Counted from the first letter of the stretch, positions 1 to 9,902 are shown. The stretch: DNA of 64,000 bases from Chryseobacterium jejuense (GCF_017877355.1 NZ_JAGIPR010000003.1:124001-188000); one strand, 5' to 3'. Numbers and translations are program-made. Notes: generated by a model not told the origin, from the letters alone.

Positions 1-3000
1 ACAGCTTTCCTTATCCAGAAAGAATATCCTGTAACCCTTACTTCTCAGGGAGAGCAGGATCGTAGAAATGCAATCTCAAATTCGGATAAAACATTGGTAA
101 GGCTTGGTTTTGACCATCATATCTATCAGGATGAAATTGTATATCCTATTTCATTTGACTCTACGCAGCCAGATGATTACTATCTGAATCCGGATACCAT
201 TTTTCCGGATGATAAAGAAGTAATGGCTGATGAAGTGGAGATCTTCTATAGAAATTATACCATGAGAGAGATTTCTGCGAAGGTATCCAGTATCAATCAT
301 CATCCGAATAATCAGCTTTTAGCGGAGATTAAAACTGTAGATTATACCCTGCCAAGTTCAGGAGGAACTATTGCTCCGGGATCGAGTATGCCTGCACAAC
401 CTTCAATTCCGTTAAATATTTTAAAATCGGAAATTCCGGCAGGAACTACCATTAATGATTTTATTGGGGGAATTTTCTTATTGGATGGCGAAAGTTATAT
501 CATTAACGGCATCGAAGTACAACCTTCAGGACTGAAATTTACAGTGTTTAAAAAAGCACCAAGTGCAGCTATTATTTCAGGTACCTCACCAGTAATTGAT
601 CAGAGCAGTCTGGTACTTCCTACATTCAGTCCTGGAACTGAAGGATTATTCAGTGCTACTGAAAATATGCAGAATATGCCAACCTGGGGACCGAAAAATC
701 CTAACTCGTTGAAAGTAAAGATTGGAACCAATGATTGGGGAATCCACAGAGAGATTATTCATACACAGCAATCGGATGGATCTGTTCAGAGATTCCTTGA
801 AAAGAGTAGAGGATTCTGGAAAAATGCAAAAATGGAACTGCATTTCGAATTATTAGACAAATATCAGAATAAAAAAGGTGAGGTTATTGATAATCCGGCT
901 AATAGCCGTAAGGTTCACAGGGGAGTGTATAGAATTACATTCCCGGGATTCCAGCTTGCACAACATTCCCAGTATTTACCGAATGCCAATTCTGTAGAAT
1001 GGTTGAATGGTATTGTGAGGTTGTTCACCGTAGAAAACTATAATAATGGAGTTCCTAAAGAATCCAGATCTATTTTTAAAGTGGTGAAAACTGAAAATAT
1101 CAACACCAACCAGGATCTTGTGCTTTATATCTATGATGAGAATTTCAGAATCCTGGAAGATGATACTACACATCTGCCGATTTTCAATTTTGAACCTAGT
1201 CCGGAAGATCCCGTTATGGATCCGGTACCGCTTCCTACTGATCCTATTATGGGGAAAAATATCCTTGTCAATTACTATCCTTCTTACAGGGTATATCTGT
1301 ATAAGAATGTGGCCAATAACTTAATTGAAGATGCTATTTTACCTCCTGAAAATGAAGATGTAAGATACTCGATCTTTGGATTTAAGAGTGTAGATCATGA
1401 TAATGTAGATATGCAGGGAGCGCAATACAAATCTAAATTCAGTGTTCCAGCAGTGATGTTTGCCAATAGAGTTGTAGACCCTAAGCCCCCAAGAAAGCCA
1501 AAAGGTTCTAAATATGCAACCAGACCGGATAAATTCGGAAAGTCAACATATAGCTTTATTACGGAATATGACCATAAACCATATTCAGTACAGTTTTTCA
1601 GAGCGAATAATGCCGTATTGTTAGCTTCTTTATATGAACCGTTAAAAATTGAGGAAATTAAAAACAACCTTAATGCTCTTGGTGGTAATGATGAAGAGTT
1701 TTTTACTGATAGATGGATGGATTTTGTGGATTTTGATATGCTTCTTAATACAACTAAAACAGGATTTGAAGCATTTCCACCAGACAGTCCTGTAAAATTT
1801 GCCATGCCACTTCCGAACAGTAAAATATTATTTGAAGCAATTAATTATTTTATTGAAAATCATAACGAACATTTTGGACTACAAGTAGGACAAAGTGGAT
1901 ATGCTAAGCTATTGGATGGAACAAAGTGGAAAAATGGAGAGTATCCAATTAACTATCGTGTGATTGAGGCAGTTCCAAATAAGTTTGATGAATTACGTTT
2001 CGGACATTTTATTAAAGAAGCGATTATTAACTGCTTCCTGCCGCTTACAGAAGTTCCTATTATTTATCAGCAGATTCATAATTTTGATTTCAATGATCTG
2101 GCAGGGCACAGACCTAAAAATAAAAAACAGAATATTAGGGATGCTTCAGGGTATTTACTGCCTACTACTCATACGGATTTTGATATGGCTCCAATGGCAG
2201 CTATATACAGCCAAGGTCAGGGAGGAACTGCTCATTCAACACTGTTTACCGATTTTACACTTGATGGGGCTTCGGATAACTTCTACTTCTATGGAGTAAG
2301 AGAATTAGGAAATCAATTACAGATGGGAGAGTTCAGTAAATTCCAGGGACCTATTAAACTGGTTAATACCAATCCGGCTGAACCACCAAAGATTTTAAGC
2401 TTACTTCCAATAGTAGATAATGCTACATTGGGAATTCCTGCCAAAGTAAGGATTGAAGTGAACTCTTACACTGATGTACACAAGATCAATGAAATTTCTA
2501 TTTACAGGGCAACCAATAAGCTGGATGCAGATTCCATATTAAGTATGAAGCACATTAAAACAGTGAAAATTGCTGATGTGGAAGTGAATCCTGAAAACGG
2601 ATCATGGACGGTGTATGATGAATTTGAAGATTTGGATGAAAAACCTTATGGTGACCCGCTGTTCTATCGTATAGTTGCTTCCAGAAAAGTAGAGTATACC
2701 ACAACAGATTATGACGTATCACCACCTGCTACTAAAACGGTACAGGAGCAGGCTCCATCATTACCTTCAAAAACAACGGTAACTATGTTGGTAGAAAATT
2801 ATAATCCGCCGGCACCAGTGTTGAAATATCATTCAGAGCCGGTAGATTCGGATGTGATCAATTGGGTGATCCTATCCTGGGATCAGGTTTGTTATAAAGG
2901 AAAATACCACCTTTATAAAATGAGCCCAATGGGGAACTGGAAAGAAATTGCCAGAATAGATACAGATGAGAAAGATACTTCAAAAGCAAAACTGTATGTA

Positions 3001-3306
3001 TATGGGAATAATCCGGCAACCAATAAAGAAGAATGGTTCCTTACAGAAACATTTGACATGACCGGAAATGAGTTTTTCCTTCCTGTAGAAAAATTAGGAC
3101 TGGATCCTATGAAGATTAAAGATGCAGAAGGAAGAGTACTTTATCATCACTTCAAGATGGTATCTCAGAATACATCTAATATGTTCAGTACAGAAGAAAA
3201 GATTCTTACGATATACAAAGAAGAAACTTGGACAGATATCGGTGGAATTTCTCATGACGGAACAGACGGAATGATTTTACAGGGAACTTTCATTGTAAGA
3301 CCCTAA
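1..3306 (+). CDS. Large structural protein of a phage-tail-like particle (5' end outside window)
   Basis: The reading frame is open from base 1, so the gene begins upstream; 1101 residues and the stop are visible. An internal TTG at 94 could be called a start but nothing supports it. The visible part is beta-rich and has no signal peptide or membrane segment. The last third has fibronectin-like stretches (around 'PPKILSLLPIVDNATLGIPA' and 'SWDQVCYKGKYHLYKMSP'). I do not recognise a named family. It lies directly upstream of four fibre-like genes on the same strand, which suggests a baseplate, spike or fibre-attachment component of an extracellular contractile injection system, tailocin or prophage tail. 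That role is inferred from position only. Confidence is high that it is a gene and low for function. Confidence 0.8.
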   Translation, partial: TAFLIQKEYPVTLTSQGEQDRRNAISNSDKTLVRLGFDHHIYQDEIVYPISFDSTQPDDYYLNPDTIFPDDKEVMADEVEIFYRNYTMREISAKVSSINHHPNNQLLAEIKTVDYTLPSSGGTIAPGSSMPAQPSIPLNILKSEIPAGTTINDFIGGIFLLDGESYIINGIEVQPSGLKFTVFKKAPSAAIISGTSPVIDQSSLVLPTFSPGTEGLFSATENMQNMPTWGPKNPNSLKVKIGTNDWGIHREIIHTQQSDGSVQRFLEKSRGFWKNAKMELHFELLDKYQNKKGEVIDNPANSRKVHRGVYRITFPGFQLAQHSQYLPNANSVEWLNGIVRLFTVENYNNGVPKESRSIFKVVKTENINTNQDLVLYIYDENFRILEDDTTHLPIFNFEPSPEDPVMDPVPLPTDPIMGKNILVNYYPSYRVYLYKNVANNLIEDAILPPENEDVRYSIFGFKSVDHDNVDMQGAQYKSKFSVPAVMFANRVVDPKPPRKPKGSKYATRPDKFGKSTYSFITEYDHKPYSVQFFRANNAVLLASLYEPLKIEEIKNNLNALGGNDEEFFTDRWMDFVDFDMLLNTTKTGFEAFPPDSPVKFAMPLPNSKILFEAINYFIENHNEHFGLQVGQSGYAKLLDGTKWKNGEYPINYRVIEAVPNKFDELRFGHFIKEAIINCFLPLTEVPIIYQQIHNFDFNDLAGHRPKNKKQNIRDASGYLLPTTHTDFDMAPMAAIYSQGQGGTAHSTLFTDFTLDGASDNFYFYGVRELGNQLQMGEFSKFQGPIKLVNTNPAEPPKILSLLPIVDNATLGIPAKVRIEVNSYTDVHKINEISIYRATNKLDADSILSMKHIKTVKIADVEVNPENGSWTVYDEFEDLDEKPYGDPLFYRIVASRKVEYTTTDYDVSPPATKTVQEQAPSLPSKTTVTMLVENYNPPAPVLKYHSEPVDSDVINWVILSWDQVCYKGKYHLYKMSPMGNWKEIARIDTDEKDTSKAKLYVYGNNPATNKEEWFLTETFDMTGNEFFLPVEKLGLDPMKIKDAEGRVLYHHFKMVSQNTSNMFSTEEKILTIYKEETWTDIGGISHDGTDGMILQGTFIVRP

Positions 3307-3334
3307 TTAACCCATCACATAATTAATAAAGATA

Positions 3335-3374
3335 AAACAGTTCCTCCTTACCGGTAGGAAAGGGGGAACTGTTT
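3335..3374 (+). promoter_or_regulatory. Hairpin between structural gene and first fibre gene
   Basis: AAACAGTTCC (3335-3344) pairs with GGAACTGTTT (3365-3374), and the stem extends by three more pairs including one G-U. No U-tract follows; the next feature is the A-rich leader of the fibre gene at 3392. It could be a weak terminator, an RNA processing or stability element, or a device that sets fibre stoichiometry. Confidence 0.6.
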
Positions 3375-3391
3375 ATCAAAAAGAAAAAAAT

Positions 3392-5062
3392 ATGGCAAAA
3401 AAAACAATTGCAGCTTTAAAAGAATATTTTAAGGTTGGAAAGAGACCAACAGAAAGTCAGTTTAGTGATTTAATTGATAGTTATATCCATATGGATGCTT
3501 TTAATCCCAATGCTTATCTGCCACTTTCAGGAGGGAAAATGACAGGTGTTTTAAGTTTGGGGAGTGCTAGTGCAACATGTATTTCTAGGGATTTATCAGA
3601 TATAACAGCTAATAGCAACTTTTCCAGATATTTTACAAAACTCACAGGCTCTAATGGAGAAATTGACAGTTTTGGATATTATGGAGCAGTAACAAATACC
3701 GGTTCGGTAACAATGAATTGGGGATTTATTGGAGGAACTACTTATAATGGGAAAAATGCAATTAGATGGACTTCGGATCAGAGAGTTGCTATAGGAGGAA
3801 GTGCTTCAGTAGTTCCTACTACCGGATATGCATTAGATGTAATAGGAAATGCTTATGTAAGAGGAGATGTTACCTTTGCCGGTGGGCTGAATACCTATCA
3901 GGGTTCATTACAGGTTCAGCATCTAGGGGTTAATAAACTAAGGGCAGATAGTGCCAATACAATATTATCAGGTGCATCCAGTAGTGCTACAAGTGGAATA
4001 TTTTTAAGACCTGCGGGAGACACAGTAGGAACCGGTCAAATAATTATTAGCACAAACGGAACTCAGTATGTAGATAATTACAATTTACTTTTTGGATCTC
4101 AAGTAGCAGCAGGATCATCCATTTTTCATACCAATATTTCAGGAGCTAATACCCCTGGTTATGGGATATGGATGGGACATAATCTTCAGTTTAACGGAAC
4201 AGATTTTATTCAGCCAAGAGGTAGTTTAAATTCCTGGGCTTTTACAGTCAATAATCACAAAGGTTTTTCATTTAACAAGGCGAATAGCAGTACAGTAAAT
4301 GGTTCTGCGGTTTCCCTTATTGAACTGGTAAAGATATCAGGAGCAGGAGTGATCAGTACACTAAATAATGGAAGCTCAGACCAATGGAATACAGCTTACA
4401 GCTGGGGAAATCACGCAGGAAAATACTTGCCCATAAATTATGCTACTCCTGTTAATGCATTGCCTTATCAAAATGATATGTTAGCAGTGCCAGTAGGAAC
4501 TTATGCAGCAACAGTGAGCACTGGGGCTGTTAACCTGCCTTTTACACAAGCTGGAGGATTGATCTCTTTTGGTAATACAGCTGTTTCAACAAGATTACTC
4601 GGAGCCAGAGATAATTCAGATAATCTATGGTTTCAATCCGGTGATGGTAAAGGAGCATGGAGACAAATTGCATCAAGAGATTGGGTTATTGCCCAGCTAA
4701 ATTCGGTATCCAGAGCCAAAATGTCATCAGATGAAGTATCCTTCGCACAAGCCAGAGAAAATAATCTATCCATTAAAAAAGAATATGAAATTGATTCAGC
4801 CTTTTATCTGGAAGTAAACGATGAAACACAGTTTATTACTGTTACAGGAAATCAGTCGTCTGATATGATCTGTAATATAGCAGAATCATATTCTCAACAG
4901 GAATTTAAAATCATCAACCTGTCAGCATCTTCTTTGATCAACCTTCAATTAAAAGGAAACTCAACTGTGGTGGTAGAGCCAATGGAATATATAAAAATCT
5001 ATATCACTCAAGACTTGAAGGTAATAAATCTGGGTAAGTTTCCCTTAGAAGTTCTGGCTTAA
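3392..5062 (+). CDS. Fibre-like protein 1 (shared N-terminal module, distinct C-terminus)
   Basis: This 556-residue protein opens with MAKKTIAALKEYFKVGKRPT followed by ESQFSDLIDSY. This short N-terminal module recurs in the next three genes and is typical of Bacteroidetes phage-tail and injection-system fibres. The middle is Gly/Ser/Asn/Thr-rich, as in beta-helical or collagen-like fibres, and includes PLSGGKMTGVLSLGS, a motif common in tail-fibre repeats. Unlike its three neighbours it lacks the 'HLPEIPSA...GDFQ.KLLQKIEELTLY' tail and ends in a different beta-rich domain. The start is the ATG at 3392, after an A-rich leader and a hairpin. Probable role: a receptor-binding tail fibre. The family inference is firm; the particle type is not known. 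Confidence 0.8.
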   Translation: MAKKTIAALKEYFKVGKRPTESQFSDLIDSYIHMDAFNPNAYLPLSGGKMTGVLSLGSASATCISRDLSDITANSNFSRYFTKLTGSNGEIDSFGYYGAVTNTGSVTMNWGFIGGTTYNGKNAIRWTSDQRVAIGGSASVVPTTGYALDVIGNAYVRGDVTFAGGLNTYQGSLQVQHLGVNKLRADSANTILSGASSSATSGIFLRPAGDTVGTGQIIISTNGTQYVDNYNLLFGSQVAAGSSIFHTNISGANTPGYGIWMGHNLQFNGTDFIQPRGSLNSWAFTVNNHKGFSFNKANSSTVNGSAVSLIELVKISGAGVISTLNNGSSDQWNTAYSWGNHAGKYLPINYATPVNALPYQNDMLAVPVGTYAATVSTGAVNLPFTQAGGLISFGNTAVSTRLLGARDNSDNLWFQSGDGKGAWRQIASRDWVIAQLNSVSRAKMSSDEVSFAQARENNLSIKKEYEIDSAFYLEVNDETQFITVTGNQSSDMICNIAESYSQQEFKIINLSASSLINLQLKGNSTVVVEPMEYIKIYITQDLKVINLGKFPLEVLA

Positions 5063-5072
5063 ATAAACTAAA

Positions 5073-5102
5073 TATTTCCTGTTAAGCCAATAACAGGAAA
5101 TA
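5073..5102 (+). promoter_or_regulatory. Hairpin between fibre genes 1 and 2
   Basis: Perfect 12-bp inverted repeat, TATTTCCTGTTA (5073-5084) with TAACAGGAAATA (5091-5102), around a 6-nt loop. No T-run follows. It sits in the same position relative to the next gene as the hairpin at 3335-3374 but has a different sequence. Likely an attenuator or mRNA processing/stability structure; a terminator is possible. Confidence 0.6.
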
Positions 5103-5127
5103 ATAATCATCAAAAAAATAACAATTT

Positions 5128-6879
5128 ATGGCAAAAAAAACAATTGCAGCTTTAAAAGAATATTTTAAGGTTGGAAAGAGACCAACAGAAAGTCAGTTTG
5201 GAGATTTAATTGACAGTTATGTTCATTTAGATGAATCATCAGAATATTCAACGATAGTAGAGTTTCCTGCCAATTATCAGGTAGGGGATTATGTGGAGTT
5301 TTTACAATTTGAACCATCAAGTGCAGGTGCAGGCGGATTTTTCGAAGTTTCTGTTGCATACACTAGAAATAATACAGCTAGTGCAGCTACTCATATTGCT
5401 GCCGTATCTCATGCGAATCCGGATGTATGGAAAGAATGTGGTACAGTGAACAAGAATAATTATGTAGACGATCCGGAAAATAATAATCTTACGATTGATA
5501 TCAATGGAGGAGTGTGTAGATTTCGTTTAAGAGCTGTTCATACTTATGGAGATCCGAATCAAACGTTAAAAGTTTTTGTTAAAATCAGATCTGTTAATAA
5601 AAATGATAATTGGATCGTATTAAATAACAGAGGTAATAGTATTGCCTCTGTTCCTATCCAGCCAATGACTAATGAATGGAATTTATGGGTAGGAAGCTTG
5701 AGATCAAGTGAAAATGCTAAAATTGGATTAAAAGTTAATATTGACGGGAATGTAGGAATGGGAACTGAAGTTCCCAAAGGTAAACTGGATGTCAGAGGAA
5801 CTATTTATGCAGGACATGGAGACGGTACGCAAGGGAATAATGCAATGGCTATCCGTTATGAAGATGGCTCGGTAAATAACTGGGGGTCATTAAGAAGCAG
5901 TGCCGAAACTTATATGAGTTTTGGAGTTAGAGCTGATCCTTATGCAGGATTAAAATGGGTGTCAACCAGTGGTGCTTTTCCTCGCTCTAATACAGCAGTA
6001 GTTACAGGAAGTGAAGGAATTAAATTTTTGAGTTCAAGCCATCAGCAGACCGCTTTAGATCTTCCGGCCAATATGTTTGAGCTTATGAGAATTAGCCCCA
6101 ATGGAAATATAGGAATTGGTACAGAAAATCCGCAGCATAAACTTGATGTAAGAGGAACAGTTGTATCGCAGGTAGCTAGTAATGAAGGAGGAGCTATCTT
6201 TTTACAGAACTCCACAAAAACAACGCCCGATATCGCTCATCAATGGGCAATCTATAATATGACCGGAGGATATGGGAACGGGTTACAGTTTTGGAGCTAC
6301 TCCGCAGATGGGAATAATTATGGATCCAGAATGGCGATTGCTGATAACGGAAACGTGGGGATCGGAACCGCAAGTCCTCAAGCTAAATTGGATGTTGAAG
6401 GAGGAATTAATATTGCTGCTGGATCTCCCATCCAGTTAGCTGGAAGTGCCTCATCTCATGGTTTGAAATATAAAAGATTCAATAGTGATAACTCTTTGCT
6501 GGATGGACCTTTTCTTTATGGTTGGACAGGAGGTGCTTTAGGAATTAAGAAGGGGGATATTGAGTTTAATGTATTGAACTGGAAGGAAAATGGCAATGTT
6601 GCTATCCAAGGGAAGTTAGAAGCAAAAGACGTAGTAATTACAGCCACTCCCACAGCAGACCATGTTTTTGCAGCAGATTATAACTTAAGAGAAATTGGTG
6701 AGCTTGAAAAATTTATTTCTGAAAAAAGCCATCTTCCGGAAATTCCTTCAGCAAAGGAAATGACAGATAATGGATTATCAGTAGGTGATTTTCAAATTAA
6801 ACTCCTTCAGAAAATTGAAGAATTAACCCTATACATGATCTCCATGAAAAAAGAGATTGATGTTTTAAAAACAAACTAA
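5128..6879 (+). CDS. Fibre-like protein 2 with C-terminal trimerisation/chaperone-like tail
   Basis: The first about 30 residues are almost identical to fibre 1 (MAKKTIAALKEYFKVGKRPT, then ESQFGDLIDSYVHLD). The body contains several repeats of the form 'NGN(V/I)G(I/M)GTE.P..KLDVRGT', typical of Bacteroidetes fibre and adhesin proteins, at about residues 205, 330 and 410. The C-terminus (about 515-583) has 'HLPEIPSAKEMTDNGLSVGD' then FQIKLLQKIEELTLY, a coiled-coil tail that resembles intramolecular-chaperone or trimerisation tails of phage fibres. No signal peptide, so not a classical secreted adhesin. It ends 2 nt before the next gene (TAA TT ATG), so the two are probably translationally coupled. 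Confidence 0.8.
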   Translation: MAKKTIAALKEYFKVGKRPTESQFGDLIDSYVHLDESSEYSTIVEFPANYQVGDYVEFLQFEPSSAGAGGFFEVSVAYTRNNTASAATHIAAVSHANPDVWKECGTVNKNNYVDDPENNNLTIDINGGVCRFRLRAVHTYGDPNQTLKVFVKIRSVNKNDNWIVLNNRGNSIASVPIQPMTNEWNLWVGSLRSSENAKIGLKVNIDGNVGMGTEVPKGKLDVRGTIYAGHGDGTQGNNAMAIRYEDGSVNNWGSLRSSAETYMSFGVRADPYAGLKWVSTSGAFPRSNTAVVTGSEGIKFLSSSHQQTALDLPANMFELMRISPNGNIGIGTENPQHKLDVRGTVVSQVASNEGGAIFLQNSTKTTPDIAHQWAIYNMTGGYGNGLQFWSYSADGNNYGSRMAIADNGNVGIGTASPQAKLDVEGGINIAAGSPIQLAGSASSHGLKYKRFNSDNSLLDGPFLYGWTGGALGIKKGDIEFNVLNWKENGNVAIQGKLEAKDVVITATPTADHVFAADYNLREIGELEKFISEKSHLPEIPSAKEMTDNGLSVGDFQIKLLQKIEELTLYMISMKKEIDVLKTN

Positions 6880-6881
6880 TT

Positions 6882-8252
6882 ATGGCAAAAAAAAGCATAC
6901 CGGAATTAAAAGAATATTTCAAAGCAGCAAAAAGGCCAACTGAAAGTGAGTTTGGCGATTTAATAGACAGTTTTACCCATTGGGATGATCCAAATGTATT
7001 TTCAACCCATTATAAGGAAAAAAACAACCTGAAGTTTACTTTTCCTGAACAACAGGCAGATCAGGCAATAGATATATTATTAGGAAATGTAATTATTCAT
7101 GGATGGCTTGAGGTGGAAGTCGCTGGTTTTTACAATTTCCAGAATAGTGTTGGAACAATAAAAAAACAGATTATTATTGGTTCTTTTAATGACAATAACA
7201 TCTGGAGACCGCCTGTATCAAGAATCATTGAAGCCGCAGGAGAAATTGTAGACAATATTTATATAGGTGATGTTGTTTGGGATAATGCGCTTAAACAATA
7301 TAAAATAACAATTTATCATACCAATTCCCGTGGAAATGATTATGTAGTAAGACTGGTACACCATTCTACAACAAACGCAGTGGTAGATAAAGCGGTTCTT
7401 TCGGATATTTATACCAATCTGCTTACAGGACAGAGGAAACACTATGTACATTATAATGAAAATGTTGGCATAAAAACAAAAAGTCCTGCCGCTCCGTTGG
7501 ACATTCAGGGAAGAATATTATTTGATACCGATTCTCCTGTTGTAGGCGGAGTGGGTATCAGAGGGTATGAAACCATGTGGGCAAGAGGGTATAATTTTGT
7601 TTCATCAGATGGAACTCAAAATATAGGTGGTTTTGCAGCTGTGGGTGTACAAAATAAGATTAATCATTATTATATAGGAAAGTATGAAAACCAGATCGTT
7701 TCATTTAATCCTGAAAATAGGCAAAGTTCTTTCAATGGAAATATTGATGTGTACGGAGAAGCAAAATCCAGAAGCCAAAGAATTTTTGATTATTCACCAA
7801 CTATTTATTTAGACAGAAGCGAAAATTATGGTGGATATATCCAGGGAATTCAGACAAGATTATCGGATGGTACTAACAATTGGTTCTTTGGAAATGCAGG
7901 ACCAGATACGTTTGTAATCTCTACTGGAGCATATAATGGAGGGCAACAGCTTGTAATTAACAGAAATGGAAATGCAGCTTTTCAAGGGAAAGTAGAGGCT
8001 AAAAACTTTGTAGTGTCTGCCACACCCACAGCAGATCACGTTTTTGCTGCCGATTATAACTTAAGAGGGATTAATGAACTTGAAAAATTTATTACTGAAA
8101 AAAATCATCTTCCGGAAATTCCTTCCGCAAAGGAAATGACAGATAATGGATTGTCTATAGGAGATTTTCAAATCAAACTCCTTCAGAAAATTGAAGAATT
8201 AACATTGTATATCATTGCTCTTAAAAAAGAGATTGATTTAAAACCGAACTAA
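6882..8252 (+). CDS. Fibre-like protein 3
   Basis: 456 residues. The N-terminal attachment module reads MAKKSIPELKEYFKAAKRPT then ESEFGDLIDSF. A domain of about 150 residues follows (DQAIDILLGN ... IYIGDVVWDNALKQYKITIYH ... LTGQRKHYVHYN) that is shared with fibre 4 but absent from fibres 1 and 2. A shorter variable region precedes the common tail (HLPEIPSAKEMTDNGLSIGD, FQIKLLQKIEELTLY). Starts 2 nt after fibre 2 stops and ends 2 nt before fibre 4 starts. The shared ends with a divergent middle suggest alternative receptor-binding tips on one particle or a reservoir for recombination; this is inference. Confidence 0.8.
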   Translation: MAKKSIPELKEYFKAAKRPTESEFGDLIDSFTHWDDPNVFSTHYKEKNNLKFTFPEQQADQAIDILLGNVIIHGWLEVEVAGFYNFQNSVGTIKKQIIIGSFNDNNIWRPPVSRIIEAAGEIVDNIYIGDVVWDNALKQYKITIYHTNSRGNDYVVRLVHHSTTNAVVDKAVLSDIYTNLLTGQRKHYVHYNENVGIKTKSPAAPLDIQGRILFDTDSPVVGGVGIRGYETMWARGYNFVSSDGTQNIGGFAAVGVQNKINHYYIGKYENQIVSFNPENRQSSFNGNIDVYGEAKSRSQRIFDYSPTIYLDRSENYGGYIQGIQTRLSDGTNNWFFGNAGPDTFVISTGAYNGGQQLVINRNGNAAFQGKVEAKNFVVSATPTADHVFAADYNLRGINELEKFITEKNHLPEIPSAKEMTDNGLSIGDFQIKLLQKIEELTLYIIALKKEIDLKPN

Positions 8253-8254
8253 TC

Positions 8255-9715
8255 ATGGCAAAAAAAACAATTACAGAATTAAAAAATTATTTTAAAGCAG
8301 GAAAAAGACCTACAGAAACACAATTTGGGGATGTAATGGATAGCTTTGCTAATCTGGAAGATCCACAACTGTTTCCTAAGAATTATTTTGAGAAAAGACT
8401 AAGTCTTGATTTTCCTCATGACGTAGCCGATCAGGCTGTGGATATCCTGCTTGGAAACAGGGGAATGTCAGGGATGCTTGAAATAGAAATTGTAGGAACA
8501 TGGATGCATATAAATTCTGCCGGAAATATTAAGAAGCAGTTTCAAGTGGGATTCAATCCTGATAATGCAATGTGGTATCCAACTACGTCAAGAATTGTGG
8601 AAGCAGGTGGACTTATTGTTAATAATATTTATATTGGAGATGTAGTTTGGGATGCTGGTATTAATCAATATAAAGTAACTATTTACCACACAAATTATGC
8701 AGGTAATATATATGATATCAGGATTACCTATCATTGCCCATTTGATGCGCAGGATTTTAGTGAGGTAAAACTTTCAGATATTTATACTAATGTTCTTACA
8801 GGACAAAGAGTACACTATATTCATTATAATGATAATTTGGGAGTCGGGACTACTTTACCAGAAACAAGTCTGCATGTGAAAGCTCCAAAAGATAAGGGGC
8901 ACTCTAATGTGGTTGGAGGACTGTTTGACAGAAGCGAAGCCGCGGGAGGGAGTAATATTGTACAATTGAAGTATCATTCCACAGCAGATCTTGAGCTGAA
9001 CTCTTTTTATAATGGAACCAATTTCAGGTATGGCTCTTATGGGGATTTTAATATTGTTAATAATATTGATGATGGTACTTATGGTGCTATTAATATGATT
9101 ACCAAAAAACAAACAAGGTTAAGTGTAATGCCCAATGGGAATATTGGTGTAGGAACAACAACTCCAGCTGCCCAATTAAATATTGTAGCAGGATATAATG
9201 TTCCTGATCAGGCAGGTACTTTGATGCTTGGAGACCCAGCACAGGTTAATTTAAGATTAGGAATTAATGAGAAGTACAGCTGGATTCAGGGGCACGGAGT
9301 TTCACCTCTGCATATCAATCCTCTTGGAAACAATCTGATCTTAAATAAAGATGGGGGAAATGTAGGGATAGGAACCAATAACCCGGATCAGAAGCTTACC
9401 GTAAAAGGAAAAATTCATGCTGAAGATGTTATTGTAGATATGAATGTTCCTGCAGATTACGTGTTTCAAAAATATTTTGATGGCGAATCTTCTATCAGAC
9501 CGGATTATCAAATGCCAACGATCCACGAATTGGAATCCTTTGTCAAAGAAAATAAACACCTTCCGGAAATTCCTTCCGGAGAGGCTATTGTAAAAGAGGG
9601 TGTCAATCTTGGAGATTTTCAAATGAAATTACTTCAGAAAATTGAAGAGCTAACACTCTATCTTATTTCTCAGAACAAAGAAATAGAAAACCTGAAAGCT
9701 ATTATAAAAAAATAG
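8255..9715 (+). CDS. Fibre-like protein 4
   Basis: 486 residues. N-terminal module MAKKTITELKNYFKAGKRPT then ETQFGDVMDSF. The second domain matches fibre 3 (DQAVDILLGN ... IYIGDVVWDAGINQYKVTIYH ... LTGQRVHYIHYN). Two 'GNIGVGTTTP' / 'GNVGIGTNNP' repeats are visible, then a divergent version of the common tail (HLPEIPSGEAIVKEGVNLGD, FQMKLLQKIEELTLY). Last gene of the locus: the following 80 bp are AT-rich and then comes the terminator of a tRNA on the other strand. No separate tail-locus terminator was seen, so the bidirectional tRNA terminator may serve both. Confidence 0.8.
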   Translation: MAKKTITELKNYFKAGKRPTETQFGDVMDSFANLEDPQLFPKNYFEKRLSLDFPHDVADQAVDILLGNRGMSGMLEIEIVGTWMHINSAGNIKKQFQVGFNPDNAMWYPTTSRIVEAGGLIVNNIYIGDVVWDAGINQYKVTIYHTNYAGNIYDIRITYHCPFDAQDFSEVKLSDIYTNVLTGQRVHYIHYNDNLGVGTTLPETSLHVKAPKDKGHSNVVGGLFDRSEAAGGSNIVQLKYHSTADLELNSFYNGTNFRYGSYGDFNIVNNIDDGTYGAINMITKKQTRLSVMPNGNIGVGTTTPAAQLNIVAGYNVPDQAGTLMLGDPAQVNLRLGINEKYSWIQGHGVSPLHINPLGNNLILNKDGGNVGIGTNNPDQKLTVKGKIHAEDVIVDMNVPADYVFQKYFDGESSIRPDYQMPTIHELESFVKENKHLPEIPSGEAIVKEGVNLGDFQMKLLQKIEELTLYLISQNKEIENLKAIIKK

Positions 9716-9795
9716 TACTGTCTAATGTAACATTTTTCAAAATAATTTAACCAATTTAATTTTACTGAATTCCACTTCTTGTAAGTTTAAAGCAC

Positions 9796-9826
9796 AAAAA
9801 AAGCCTCTGAAAAATCAGAGGCTTTC
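9796..9826 (-). terminator. Terminator of tRNA-Phe copy 1
   Basis: Read on the minus strand: AAGCCTCTGA, loop TTTT, TCAGAGGCTT followed by a T-run. It lies 4 nt after the tRNA 3' end and forms a canonical intrinsic terminator. The same design follows copies 2 and 3. Confidence 0.85.
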
Positions 9827-9829
9827 AAG

Positions 9830-9902
9830 TGGTTTCTCCAGGAATCGAACCAGGGACACATGGATTTTCAATCCATTGCTCTACCAACTGAGCTAAGAAA
9901 CC
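9830..9902 (-). tRNA. tRNA-Phe (GAA), copy 1
   Basis: 73 nt on the minus strand. Acceptor GGTTTCT pairs with AGAAACC and the discriminator is A. The D-arm is TAGCTCAGTTGGTAGAGC, the anticodon loop TTGAAAA gives anticodon GAA, and the T-arm contains GGTTCGATTCC. CCA is not encoded. Identical in body to the copies at 11977 and 14559. Confidence 0.97.

Noticed and set aside
94..3306. TTG at 94 as the start of the large structural gene
   Set aside because: The frame is open back to base 1 with protein-like codons, so the gene is cut by the window edge rather than starting here.
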